The translations under genes and the position numbers were made by a program. Below are positions 41,452 to 50,192 of a stretch of DNA of 64,000 bases, piece by piece. The notes under the pieces are model-generated. The model was given only the letters and a program-made list of their open reading frames with translations. It ran no database searches and had not been told where the DNA came from. The stretch's first letter is position 1. Every line of letters starts with the position of its first letter. This DNA is from Faecalicatena_A orotica (GTDB lineage: Bacteria > Bacillota > Clostridia > Lachnospirales > Lachnospiraceae): the NCBI RefSeq assembly GCF_040545875.1, contig NZ_JBEPMR010000001.1. One strand, given 5' to 3'.

Positions 41452-44400
41452 CTACTTGTTATCCTTTATTTCAATATCCTTCAGTTCGGCCGGCAATTTT
41501 ACTTCCAGCGTATCACTTACAAGCCTCTCACCTTCATTTGTGTGTGCATCATCGACCCTGTAGAGCTCTGCCGTGACACTCTGCGGAATCCTGCCGGCTG
41601 CCTTAAGTTCCTGATAGGTATCTGGTTCAATATAATAGATCCATGTTCCGGAAGAAATCTCCCCGAGTTCACCTTTATCCGGCACTTCCGCAAAGATCAC
41701 CTGTGTGCCTTCTATGATTTCTTTGTTCTGGTCATAAAGCTTCAGGGCATTATATGCCGGATTACCTTTGTATTCTCCGGTAAAAATCAGCGATTCCTTT
41801 GGTATCATACCATCTTCAAGAGTCTTATCATAGACATAATCGGATTTCAGTATCCCGATCCCATCTTTCAGAAGCTCCACATTATCTCCTGCCGGACCGA
41901 GGATGTCTATCTCTGACAGTTCGGCCTTATTCTGGCCCTTTACGACAAGCTTCAGGTATGAGGCATCATAAGTATACATCCAGCTGTCATTCTCTTTACT
42001 GAAATATACGGCAGCCGTACCGTCATCATAGGTTAAGGTGCCTGCTTTCGCCAGTGTCCATTCGGAATTATCTTTGCTTACATAGACCTCATACTTCTTA
42101 ATTGCATCTGCGCTTTCCTCCGGCACAGTAATCTTCATGCCTGCCACTGCAAGCATTTCCTGAAAACTGATGACCAGAGAAGGTGCCTCATTAGAGGCTC
42201 CAGCATAGCTGTCACTATAATCATCGTTGTAAACCTTCCCAATTGCCGATACTGTTTCTGGTTCCGGATTATCATCCGAGCCTGTTTCCTGTTCGTCATC
42301 CGGTGACGTCATGTTTGTTGTCACAGACCATAGCTTCTTGGAAACACTGCCGTCATGCGAGATCTTAACCGGGTCAAGCACGGTCTTTTCCGTCTTGTTA
42401 AGCAATTTGTCATATCCGATTACTTCGTAGGTAAATACCCGGTTATTCACAGTATCAATGGTATCTGTAAATACGGTCTCACCATCTTCTGCCGCGACAA
42501 AACCAACCACTTTTCCGTTGCGGTATATTTCATAACCGAGCATTGCATCCTGGTCGGCTGCCGTATTAGATAATTTCAGGGTAACCTGCTTTGAATTATT
42601 CTTATACTCCATCTGTGCATTGACCGTGCTGCCGGAAGCTGCGTCTGTCCCGCCTTCCACACGGTAAACCCTTGCCTCATCCGTGATATAGTATATATTT
42701 CTTGTCTCTTCCCCGAACTGCGCCGCATATGCCTTCGTTGTTTCATCCGGTGTCATTCCCCACTTTTCAAAGAACGGCAGAAGGTTCTTCTTGGCGGCCG
42801 CACAGGAAAGCCTCATCAGCTTATTGTCCGTATCTGCCCCGTTCAGTGAGAGCCCGTTCGGTGCAAGAGAGGTGTTTCTCGCATAAGCATCTACTCTGGC
42901 GAAAAACAGGTTATTGAACTGGTCCTCGTAGTTATCGTAAGTCTTGTAATTAAAACCGTCATCATAGGCAAGATGCAGCTGCCAGTACATAGCCAGACTC
43001 GTAAATACACTGGACGCCCTTCCCTTTGTTCCTGATGTTACTTTCTCATAAACATCTTTGTATTTGAATCTGACCTTGTCGTTCGTCTCGTCAGCCTGCG
43101 CCAGAATAGAGAAATAGTTATTCGTAATCTCGGCGATTGCATAATCGGGCTGGTTGATTATATGCCCGATCTCGTGGGCAATGCCCCAGCCAAACAGCTG
43201 CCCGCTCACATATCTGCCGTTGTCACTTACAACCGGCTGTGACCGTGCGAGGCCCGGGATGCTTCCCCATTCGATTCCGATATGCAGCCCTCCGGCATAC
43301 ATGAATGCCCCGGCGAACATCCTCATATACCGGATATTCAGCCTGCTTACCGGAAAACTGTTGTTTGCGCCATAATTCTCTGGCACTGTCTGGTCTGTCA
43401 GGCCCTTATGCTGGTAAAACAACGTGATCATCTGATCCATTGCCTCCAGAGACTGGTAAAGGACCTCTGTCTGGCTGTCCACATCATTCCCGTCTGTACC
43501 TGCTTTTTTATTAATACCGTTTAAAATCTGTTCTGCTGAGACAGAATACATCATCTTATCCAAAACAATCTCGGTCGCTCCCAGAATACAGTTTTGCTTG
43601 TCATATGCATAATTGCAGTGGGTTTCGTCCTTGTCCAGATGCTGGCTGTTATGCATCTGCTCAATCTTTGGTACATACGTATTTAACTCTTCTACATATG
43701 CCCTGACCGCGGCACGTTTTTCCGCCTCAGTAGATGCCTTTGAAATATCCAGCATCGGGATCTTTGTGCCGCCGCTCACTCTGACCTGTATGTTAATCTT
43801 GTTATTAGTTCCGGTAAATTCTACATACAGGCTGCCACCGTGTTCCGTATTCAGACTGCTGATGGACGGCATCGTCACTACATTCTTCCCCTGCACCAGA
43901 TTCGATACGACGACTTTATTCCAACTGCCTGATTCCGCATGATACTGGGCCGCAATCAGACGCACATTCGTACCGGCGCCAACTGCGGTATTCTCCCTGC
44001 CCACATAGACTGCCAGTTCTTCACCCTCATGTGCCACAACCCCGAGCGGCTGCCAGGAATTCAGGCCGGAAGCCATCTTAAGTACATTGTCCTTCGCCTT
44101 GATAATGCTTGTATCCACCCGGATCGGTTCTGAAAGCTTCTCGTTCTCCAGAATATTCCGTGCGTTTTCGATCTCACGCAGCAGAAGGTCCCGCCTCGGA
44201 TGATACTCGCCGCTTACTTCGTCCTTCGTGTTGGTGCGTTTCTCCAGAGCATCGACCATTTCCTTTGTCACATTATCGGCAAGTGTCACATGAAGACTAT
44301 CAGCATACAAAGCCTCCACTTCATCGTCCAGACTGTCATAATAGTAGAACTTCATCTCCGCAATCGAAACACTGTTGTTCCCTGCCCAGTACTGGGCCAG

Positions 44401-46689
44401 ATTAACCTGTACTTTTTTTGCTGTAAACGGCTTATCAAACCACAGCTCATAATATACTTTTCCATTGGAACTTTTCTTGGATGTCAAAAAGCCATTTATC
44501 ATCTGTTCGCTGCCATTCTCATCCCAATACCGGGTCTTGGCATAGTTATAGCCCCCTGCCTGGCCTGCATCCGGAACGACCGTAATCCGGTTCATCTCAT
44601 ATGCCTGGTCAAATTCTACGATCGGGGACGGCTTTCCTGAATTAAATCCCCCTGCATCCCATGAATTGATTATCCAGGAGGATGCATAATCGTTATCAAC
44701 AACTGTCATCTCATTATCCGGTTTATTATGCGGGTATTCCACACCTGCAATGTGCGCCGTTGCCGTTCCGACCCCCTGGTCGGTATTGATCAGTTTGTAA
44801 TTCGATGTCACAGGCGGATCCAGATCCATCGTGGTCCCTACATAAACTGTTGACTTTTTACTTGTCCCGCAGTCATTCGTCCCGGTCAGGCACACCTCAT
44901 AGGTTTTCTGATTCTCCAGACCAGTAAGCCGGTAGCTTGCTGCTGTGATGTTATCCACTTTCTGATACTCAGTCTTACCTTTTATTCTATAATAGAGGGT
45001 ATAGTAATCCGTATCCTCCATCTTCTTCCACGAGATATCAAGCAGGCGGTACCCGCCCTTTACGCTTACATTCTCCGGTGCATCCGGTGCTTTGTCTGCA
45101 GCCGGGACGGCGTCTATCGCATCACTGTACCCACTGCTCCACTCGCCGTTCACAGACTGGACCCTGACTTTGTAAACCTCCAGGTTCTTCAGTTTTTCAT
45201 TTCCAAAGGAGGTTACATTCAGCCAGTTCACGGATGCCGGAATAACGATCGTCTTTTCTTCGTGTGTAATCTCCACCTCGTACCCTGACACATTCTCCTG
45301 CGCGTCCCAGTTCAAAGTAAATTTCTTACTGCCCGGTGTCACTGTAAGGTTCCCCGGAATATTCATGACAGGGGCCGGTATTCTTGACTCCATATCATTT
45401 AAAAACTCTACTTTTCCGATATCGGCAAGCTTCGTACTTCCGGTATCTGTAACCTTGATCTTGATCCTCTTGACTGCCACCTGTTTTCCCAGATTCACAA
45501 CCAATGTACCATCGGCTTCCTGCGTCACCACAGCCGCCGCCCTTGACCGGAAATAGGCCGCCCGCTCATCAATCGCAAATGTCTCCGTATGCTCCCCTTC
45601 TTCGTCTGTATAGGTGACATCGATGGTTCCGCCTTTAATGATATTTACAGAGTCCTGTACCGGTGCAATTGTAATGCCCCCGACTGCCAGGTCTTTTTGG
45701 CCGGAGAGATCAATGCTGATCTCAACCGGATTCTCTTCAGATATCACTTCATCCGATACCGGCTTCACTGAAATACTCCCGGCCCCGGTCAGAACATCCA
45801 TGACACTGTTCCCCTGTGCCAGTTCCGTCCCCTCGGCAACCTTAGCCTCAACCTTCGTTTCATCGATCAAAGCAGTCCTCGTTACAGTCGCCTCTGTACT
45901 CTCTGTCCCGTAACTATAAGTGAAGCACTGAAGATCTGCCAGATCCACTGCACCGTCCCCGTTCAGGTCATACATTAGGTCTGAAGAAGCTTCGCTGACC
46001 GCATCAAGAAGCAGTGAACGGTCTGTGTCATCTACTGCGCCGTCCCCGTTCACATCCCCATATCCATAGGTTCCCGGATGAGCCGCACCTTCGATTACTG
46101 CAGTCATATCTACAAGACGTATCTGCTGGTTCATTGCCTGTATTTCGATTTCCTGGCCATAAACAAAACCACCTCCGTTAATCTGGAGCAGGTATGTTCC
46201 CTCTTCAATCCCGTTCAGATCAACCGTACCTTTTGTCGTACTGCCGTCTTTCGCCGTAAAATCCTTCCTAACAGCCTCAGTTCCGTCTTTTAACAAAACC
46301 GCGGATATCTGCCCGATACGTGTCTGTACATCAGTAACCGGCAGATTACATGTGAGCTCTACCGATAAATTTCCCTTTTTCTGCCCGGAATCCTGATCCT
46401 CAGAAGCAGCAGCCGCTGTGTCTTTTTCGTTAGCCGCATCTTTCTCCTCCTGATCCACTTCTGGGTCTTTTCCTTCTTCCTGCTCATTTCCTGACTGATC
46501 TTCCAAAGAGCCGTCCGCCGGGTCCGTACCTGTCTGTTCCCCGGAACCGACATCTTTGCCGATAGTATCCGCAATCGTTCCTGCGGCTGTATCAGGCGTC
46601 CTTAGCACACCCTCTTCTGCATAAACATTGACAGCCGATAGCTGCAGCGTCATGCACATGGCCAGAAGCCATGCCAGCTTTTTCTTCAT
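41452..46689 (-). CDS. Secreted M60-type metallopeptidase with dockerin, FN3 and F5/8C modules
   Basis: Start at 46689 (GAGGAGGGG, 6 nt spacing), 1745 residues. Signal peptide MKKKLAWLLAMCMTLQLSAV with NVYAEE. Residues 27-95 are an acidic, low-complexity linker. A beta domain lies at 95-190 and a type I dockerin pair at about 206-261 (GDVNGDGAVDDTDRSLLLDA and DLNGDGAVDLADL). Next come a galactose-binding-like region (270-430), FN3 modules near 435-530 and 531-620, and an F5/8 type C module near 626-786. The M60 region spans about 880-1320 with GIAHEIGHIINQPDYAIAE, i.e. HExxH at 1172-1176 and a downstream Glu (1187). Further FN3/F5-8C-like modules make up the C-terminus. M60 (enhancin/SslE) peptidases cut mucin-type glycoproteins. 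An unusually early dockerin and many binding modules point to a surface complex. Expression is behind a c-di-GMP riboswitch. Confidence 0.9.
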   Translation of the reverse strand: MKKKLAWLLAMCMTLQLSAVNVYAEEGVLRTPDTAAGTIADTIGKDVGSGEQTGTDPADGSLEDQSGNEQEEGKDPEVDQEEKDAANEKDTAAAASEDQDSGQKKGNLSVELTCNLPVTDVQTRIGQISAVLLKDGTEAVRKDFTAKDGSTTKGTVDLNGIEEGTYLLQINGGGFVYGQEIEIQAMNQQIRLVDMTAVIEGAAHPGTYGYGDVNGDGAVDDTDRSLLLDAVSEASSDLMYDLNGDGAVDLADLQCFTYSYGTESTEATVTRTALIDETKVEAKVAEGTELAQGNSVMDVLTGAGSISVKPVSDEVISEENPVEISIDLSGQKDLAVGGITIAPVQDSVNIIKGGTIDVTYTDEEGEHTETFAIDERAAYFRSRAAAVVTQEADGTLVVNLGKQVAVKRIKIKVTDTGSTKLADIGKVEFLNDMESRIPAPVMNIPGNLTVTPGSKKFTLNWDAQENVSGYEVEITHEEKTIVIPASVNWLNVTSFGNEKLKNLEVYKVRVQSVNGEWSSGYSDAIDAVPAADKAPDAPENVSVKGGYRLLDISWKKMEDTDYYTLYYRIKGKTEYQKVDNITAASYRLTGLENQKTYEVCLTGTNDCGTSKKSTVYVGTTMDLDPPVTSNYKLINTDQGVGTATAHIAGVEYPHNKPDNEMTVVDNDYASSWIINSWDAGGFNSGKPSPIVEFDQAYEMNRITVVPDAGQAGGYNYAKTRYWDENGSEQMINGFLTSKKSSNGKVYYELWFDKPFTAKKVQVNLAQYWAGNNSVSIAEMKFYYYDSLDDEVEALYADSLHVTLADNVTKEMVDALEKRTNTKDEVSGEYHPRRDLLLREIENARNILENEKLSEPIRVDTSIIKAKDNVLKMASGLNSWQPLGVVAHEGEELAVYVGRENTAVGAGTNVRLIAAQYHAESGSWNKVVVSNLVQGKNVVTMPSISSLNTEHGGSLYVEFTGTNNKINIQVRVSGGTKIPMLDISKASTEAEKRAAVRAYVEELNTYVPKIEQMHNSQHLDKDETHCNYAYDKQNCILGATEIVLDKMMYSVSAEQILNGINKKAGTDGNDVDSQTEVLYQSLEAMDQMITLFYQHKGLTDQTVPENYGANNSFPVSRLNIRYMRMFAGAFMYAGGLHIGIEWGSIPGLARSQPVVSDNGRYVSGQLFGWGIAHEIGHIINQPDYAIAEITNNYFSILAQADETNDKVRFKYKDVYEKVTSGTKGRASSVFTSLAMYWQLHLAYDDGFNYKTYDNYEDQFNNLFFARVDAYARNTSLAPNGLSLNGADTDNKLMRLSCAAAKKNLLPFFEKWGMTPDETTKAYAAQFGEETRNIYYITDEARVYRVEGGTDAASGSTVNAQMEYKNNSKQVTLKLSNTAADQDAMLGYEIYRNGKVVGFVAAEDGETVFTDTIDTVNNRVFTYEVIGYDKLLNKTEKTVLDPVKISHDGSVSKKLWSVTTNMTSPDDEQETGSDDNPEPETVSAIGKVYNDDYSDSYAGASNEAPSLVISFQEMLAVAGMKITVPEESADAIKKYEVYVSKDNSEWTLAKAGTLTYDDGTAAVYFSKENDSWMYTYDASYLKLVVKGQNKAELSEIDILGPAGDNVELLKDGIGILKSDYVYDKTLEDGMIPKESLIFTGEYKGNPAYNALKLYDQNKEIIEGTQVIFAEVPDKGELGEISSGTWIYYIEPDTYQELKAAGRIPQSVTAELYRVDDAHTNEGERLVSDTLEVKLPAELKDIEIKDNK

Positions 46690-46725
46690 ACATTTCCCCT
46701 CCTCAATCTTGTTGTGGACACAAAA

Positions 46726-46755
46726 AGGCGGTATCAAAAGACATTGATACCGCCT
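46726..46755 (-). terminator. Second terminator-like hairpin in the M60 leader
   Basis: AGGCGGTATCA / TGATACCGCCT (11 bp, 8-nt loop) followed on the minus strand by TTTTTGTG. It lies only 37 nt before the M60 start codon, downstream of a first terminator at 46814, so the gene sits behind two stop signals. Confidence 0.75.
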
Positions 46756-46813
46756 GCAGACCGATGCTGTGATAGTCCGGAAAATATAAACTTTTCCCCT
46801 ATTCCCCCAATTG

Positions 46814-46847
46814 AAAAACCCCCGCCTTTTCTATGAAAAGCGGAATC
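46814..46847 (-). terminator. Expression-platform terminator of the c-di-GMP riboswitch
   Basis: On the minus strand CCGCTTTTC-ATAG-AAAAGGCGG with G/U-extended base, followed by GGGTTTTTC, begins about 15 nt after the aptamer. This is the normal place for a riboswitch-controlled intrinsic terminator. Confidence 0.75.
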
Positions 46848-46860
46848 CTTCTTATGTACA

Positions 46861-46940
46861 TCTGCAACCCAGCCATCCTGCCTTTTTCAGTCAGGATCTG
46901 TGGCTTTGCGTCACTGCCTTACGACAATTTTGCCTTTTTA
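46861..46940 (-). ncRNA. Cyclic di-GMP-I (GEMM-I) riboswitch aptamer
   Basis: On the minus strand the leader shows the GEMM-I layout. P1 is GGCAA pairing with UUGC at the 3' end. One helix, AUUGUC / GGCAGU, is closed by a GUAA tetraloop (GNRA). The invariant joint GACGCAAAGCC is exact. The second helix is AUCCUG / CAGGAU with a loop, leading into GGCUGGGUUGC, which corresponds to the receptor and P1 closing strand. This class binds c-di-GMP. Transcription is predicted to start a few bases before the aptamer, and terminators follow. Whether ligand turns expression on or off cannot be judged without folding the alternative structures. Confidence 0.93.
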
Positions 46941-46948
46941 GTAATTCA

Positions 46949-46977
46949 AATATATCATCTGAAACGAACTGTGTCAA
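46949..46977 (-). promoter_or_regulatory. Promoter of the riboswitch-controlled surface operon
   Basis: TTGACA (46972-46977), exactly 17 nt, TATATT (46949-46954) on the minus strand. The predicted start at about 46942 places the aptamer at the very 5' end of the RNA. Confidence 0.85.
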
Positions 46978-47045
46978 TCTACTTTATTATCCCCGACTGC
47001 CAGTGCGTATAAGACGATTCATTGGACAAAATAGAAAGATGTCCA

Positions 47046-47073
47046 TTGATTTATTTTGAAAAACAGATAAAAT
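47046..47073 (+). promoter_or_regulatory. Promoter of the phospholipase D-like gene
   Basis: TTGATT (47046-47051), 16-nt spacer, TAAAAT (47068-47073), 26 nt before the start. Upstream, TGGACA and TGTCCA form an 11-nt-spaced dyad (about 47023-47045) that could bind a regulator. Confidence 0.5.
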
Positions 47074-47099
47074 GAGAGAAGGGAAGGAGAATTATATCC

Positions 47100-48521
47100 A
47101 TGAAAAAAAAATTTTACTCACTTTTATCCAAAATTTCTATAAAATACATATTACTTTTCCTATTCCTGCTCTATCTTTCCGGGCTCATTGTCCCTTATAT
47201 TTCCCACAAAAAAGTAAATGAAGCCTTTCAGAGCGCCTTCCATAGCAGAGAATTTTACGGAACATCTGCCGGGACGGAAAGAACCGCATACCTTGACGAC
47301 AACAGCGAAGCGCTCCTGTACCGGCTGCGGATGATCGAAGAGGCAGAGTCAGATATTATCCTTTCTACTTTTGATTTCAATTCTGACCAGTCTGGGAAGG
47401 ATATCCTTGCGGCCCTTAACAATGCTGCCGGCCGCGGCGTTAATGTACGCATTATTGTAGACGGGATCAGCGGCTTTCTTGATCTAAGACATGACGAATG
47501 GTTTCAGACTGCTGCCGCCCATCCCAATATCCAGATACGCATTTACAATCCGGTAAACTTTTTAAAGCCCTGGAAACTTCAGGCAAGGCTTCATGATAAA
47601 TATCTGGTCATTGACAAAAAAATGTATCTTCTGGGCGGCAGAAATACAACCAATCTTTTTTTAGGTGACTATTCCTCCTCCCGGAATATCGACCGGGAAT
47701 TATTTGTCTATGAAACAGAAGAATCACCGGATTCTTCCCTTTATCAGCTTTTAGATTACTTTGAACATGTCTGGAATCTAGAAGACAGCAAGGCTTACAC
47801 CTGTACACAAAGCGCGAAAAAGACCGGTGAATATAACGCCAAATTATGCACAAACTATGATACCTTACGCCAGAAATATCCGTCCGCATGGGAAAGCTGG
47901 GACTGGCTGCACCTCACTTTTGAGACAAACCGCATTTCTTTACTGTACAACCCGGCAGAAGCAGAAAATAAAGAACCCTGGATGTGGTATTCCCTGCATC
48001 AGCTAATGGCACAGGGGGACCAGGTTTCCATTTACACTCCTTATATTATCTGTGGAAAGGAAATGTACCAGGATCTGGAATCGCTTACACAAAATAAAAC
48101 AAAGGTGGAAATCATCACCAACGATGTGGCTAAGGGAGCAAATCCCTGGGGCTGTACGGATTACTTAAACCAAAAAAAGCAGATCTGGAACACCGGAGTA
48201 AATGTTTATGAGTTTATGGGGAAACACTCCTGTCACACAAAAGCCGTTGTAATCGACGACCGCATGAGTATTGTCGGTTCCTATAATCTGGATATGCGCA
48301 GTACCTATCAGGATACAGAGTTAATGCTTGCCGTAGATTCCCCGAAACTGAACCAGATCATACGAAAGGAAATAGAAACGGATAAAACGTTCAGTAAAAC
48401 AATGACCGAGGATGGTTATGTCTATGGGGAAAATTATAAAGCAAAAGAGATGACCACAGGGAAAAAGATATTTTATGCATTCCTTCGAATTGTTGTTATC
48501 CCTATCAGGAGATTTTTATAA
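47100..48521 (+). CDS. Phospholipase D-like membrane-anchored protein (cardiolipin synthase-like)
   Basis: This 473-residue protein has an N-terminal helix (ISIKYILLFLFLLYLSGLIV) and two PLD domains with HKD motifs: LHDKYLVIDKKMYLLGGRN (near residues 163-181) and SCHTKAVVIDDRMSIVGSYNLD (near 378-399). The second has HTK, a normal HxK variant. It likely transfers or hydrolyses phosphatidyl groups at the membrane, as cardiolipin synthase or a related phosphodiesterase. It is shorter in the membrane region than Cls (one helix, not two). GGAAGGAG precedes the ATG. It is divergent from the riboswitch operon across a 410-nt gap that holds both promoters. Confidence 0.85.
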   Translation: MKKKFYSLLSKISIKYILLFLFLLYLSGLIVPYISHKKVNEAFQSAFHSREFYGTSAGTERTAYLDDNSEALLYRLRMIEEAESDIILSTFDFNSDQSGKDILAALNNAAGRGVNVRIIVDGISGFLDLRHDEWFQTAAAHPNIQIRIYNPVNFLKPWKLQARLHDKYLVIDKKMYLLGGRNTTNLFLGDYSSSRNIDRELFVYETEESPDSSLYQLLDYFEHVWNLEDSKAYTCTQSAKKTGEYNAKLCTNYDTLRQKYPSAWESWDWLHLTFETNRISLLYNPAEAENKEPWMWYSLHQLMAQGDQVSIYTPYIICGKEMYQDLESLTQNKTKVEIITNDVAKGANPWGCTDYLNQKKQIWNTGVNVYEFMGKHSCHTKAVVIDDRMSIVGSYNLDMRSTYQDTELMLAVDSPKLNQIIRKEIETDKTFSKTMTEDGYVYGENYKAKEMTTGKKIFYAFLRIVVIPIRRFL

Positions 48522-48543
48522 GGACGCTGGTGTTCCAGCGTCC
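48522..48543 (+). terminator. Perfect hairpin just after the PLD-like gene
   Basis: GGACGCTGG-TGTT-CCAGCGTCC starts at the base after the stop codon. No U tract follows (AAAAGG), so termination may be weak. Confidence 0.45.
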
Positions 48544-48592
48544 AAAAGGATCATGAAGCATAGAAAATTGTCGGGTCGGTATCTACTATATA

Positions 48593-48640
48593 TGAAGTAA
48601 CAAGAGGGGATAATAAATATTACTTCATTTATCTATCCCC
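48593..48640. repeat. Two overlapping inverted repeats before the acetyltransferase stop
   Basis: TGAAGTAA (48593-48600) pairs with TTACTTCA (48620-48627), and GGGGATA (48606-48612) pairs with TATCCCC (48634-48640). The two stems exclude each other. On the minus strand the second is followed by TCTTGTTACTT and could be the terminator of the gene ending at 48665. Confidence 0.45.
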
Positions 48641-48664
48641 ATAGCTCTGCCTTAATTGATAGGA

Positions 48665-49312
48665 TTATTTTAAAAAGGCAGGCATCCTGTGCCCTTTAAA
48701 ATAATACTCTCTGTCGTGTTCATTCACCCCGCGCAGGACTTTACACGGGTTCCCTGCCGCCACTACACAGGAAGGGATATCTCTTGTAACTATACTGCCC
48801 GCTCCGATGACTGTATCATCCCCGATGGTTACTCCCGGAAGAATGACGGCTCCGGCCCCGATCCAGCAGTTTTTCCCTATTCGGACAGATGCATTGTACT
48901 GGTATCCTTCCCGGCGGAGTTCCGGCAGAATCGGATGTCCTGCCGTTGCAATGGTGACATTCGGCCCCAGCATCGTGCTGTCACCGATATAAATATGTGT
49001 ATCATCTACAAGGGTTAGATTAAAGTTCGCATATATATTTTCCCCGAAATGTACATGGCGGCCCCCGAAATTTGCATGGAGAGGCGGTTCGATATAGCAT
49101 CCCTCTCCGATCTCGGCAAACATCTCTTTCAGCATTCTGTCCCGCTTCACCATCTCGTCAGGCCGCGTCATATTGAAGTCATACAGGCGGTTCAGGCAGA
49201 CTGTCTGTTCTTTTACAAGCTCCTCATCACCGGGAAGATACAACTCCTCATTGTGCATTTTCTCGTAGATACTGTTAAGTTTTGTCTGATCTGCATTCTG
49301 ATTTATTTCCAT
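48665..49312 (-). CDS. Sugar O-acetyltransferase (hexapeptide family)
   Basis: This 215-residue maltose/galactoside-type acetyltransferase has an N-terminal LNSIYEKMHNEELYLPGDEELVKEQ, PPLHANFGGRHVHFGENIYANFN, the catalytic AGHPI histidine and hexapeptide turns VRIGKNCWIGAGAVILPGVT and VIGAGSIVTRDIP, then AAGNPCKVLRG. It acetylates sugars with acetyl-CoA. The RBS is AAAGGAAA. It is a paralogue of the enzyme at 10724 but not linked to sugar genes. Confidence 0.9.
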   Translation of the reverse strand: MEINQNADQTKLNSIYEKMHNEELYLPGDEELVKEQTVCLNRLYDFNMTRPDEMVKRDRMLKEMFAEIGEGCYIEPPLHANFGGRHVHFGENIYANFNLTLVDDTHIYIGDSTMLGPNVTIATAGHPILPELRREGYQYNASVRIGKNCWIGAGAVILPGVTIGDDTVIGAGSIVTRDIPSCVVAAGNPCKVLRGVNEHDREYYFKGHRMPAFLK

Positions 49313-49370
49313 ATTAATTTCCTTTTACTCCTTTCTAAATCCTTTCACTAACCATCACAGGGGGCACCCG

Positions 49371-50156
49371 TTATAAATTGTGAAAGACTGGTTCCATCCT
49401 GCTGAATGTACAGTACTGCTCAAAACCAATCCTTTTTAGAATCTCTTTTGCCTCCTTGATATGATCCCCTAGTCTGTTCGTATCATGCGCGTCGGAACCT
49501 ATCGTGATAATCCTGCCGCCAAGATCATGATAGAGTCTGAGAATCTTTTCGGAGGGTGTCAGGTCTTTCAGGCCATAGGCAAAACAGGACGTATTTACCT
49601 CGATTCCTTTTCCCCCGGAAATAGCCAGACGGAAAATCTTTTCCACAATGTCCAGAATCTTTTCATCTGGATATTCCCCTGCATCGTCATAACGCTTGAT
49701 CATATCCAGATGGCCGAGCACCGAATAGTTCGTATATTGCTTCATAACCTCATAAATAGCTTCATAATACGCTTTCTGGTATGCCTCCTGTGTTTTTCCC
49801 TTCTGGTATTCATATGACCAGAACTCCTGATCATCGATCTGGTGGTTGCTCAGTATGACGAAGTCAAAATCATATTTTGCAAAATCCCGCTCGAAAAGAG
49901 AAACCGTATGTGTCTGAACACCAAACTCAATCCCCTTTTTAATCCGAAGTTTCCCCTGATACTTCTCCTGCATCTCTTTCAACAGGGGGAAGTAGTGCTC
50001 ATAATCACAGTTCAAATCTGTTTTCACCCCGTAATCCACATGCTCCGTGAATGCGATTTCGTCCATCCCGTTCTCCAGAGCCTTCTGTATCATTTCCTCC
50101 ATAGGGCAGTCCGAATCGTCACTGAAACTTGTGTGGACATGATAATCTGCTAACAT
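49371..50156 (-). CDS. PHP-domain histidinol-phosphatase (HisJ/HisK type)
   Basis: This 261-residue protein has PHP metal-binding motifs: MLADYHVHTSFSDDSDCP (H-x-H), FTEHVDYG, KKGIEFGV (Glu), VILSNHQID, VLGHLDMIKR and TIGSDAHDTNRLG. The family removes phosphate from histidinol-phosphate in histidine synthesis, though some members act on other phosphate esters. AAAAGGAGG lies 6 nt before the ATG. No his genes are nearby, so the substrate is assumed from family only. Confidence 0.85.
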   Translation of the reverse strand: MLADYHVHTSFSDDSDCPMEEMIQKALENGMDEIAFTEHVDYGVKTDLNCDYEHYFPLLKEMQEKYQGKLRIKKGIEFGVQTHTVSLFERDFAKYDFDFVILSNHQIDDQEFWSYEYQKGKTQEAYQKAYYEAIYEVMKQYTNYSVLGHLDMIKRYDDAGEYPDEKILDIVEKIFRLAISGGKGIEVNTSCFAYGLKDLTPSEKILRLYHDLGGRIITIGSDAHDTNRLGDHIKEAKEILKRIGFEQYCTFSRMEPVFHNL

Positions 50157-50192
50157 AATATCCTCCTTTTTTCCTTGTTATCTGTCCGCGGG

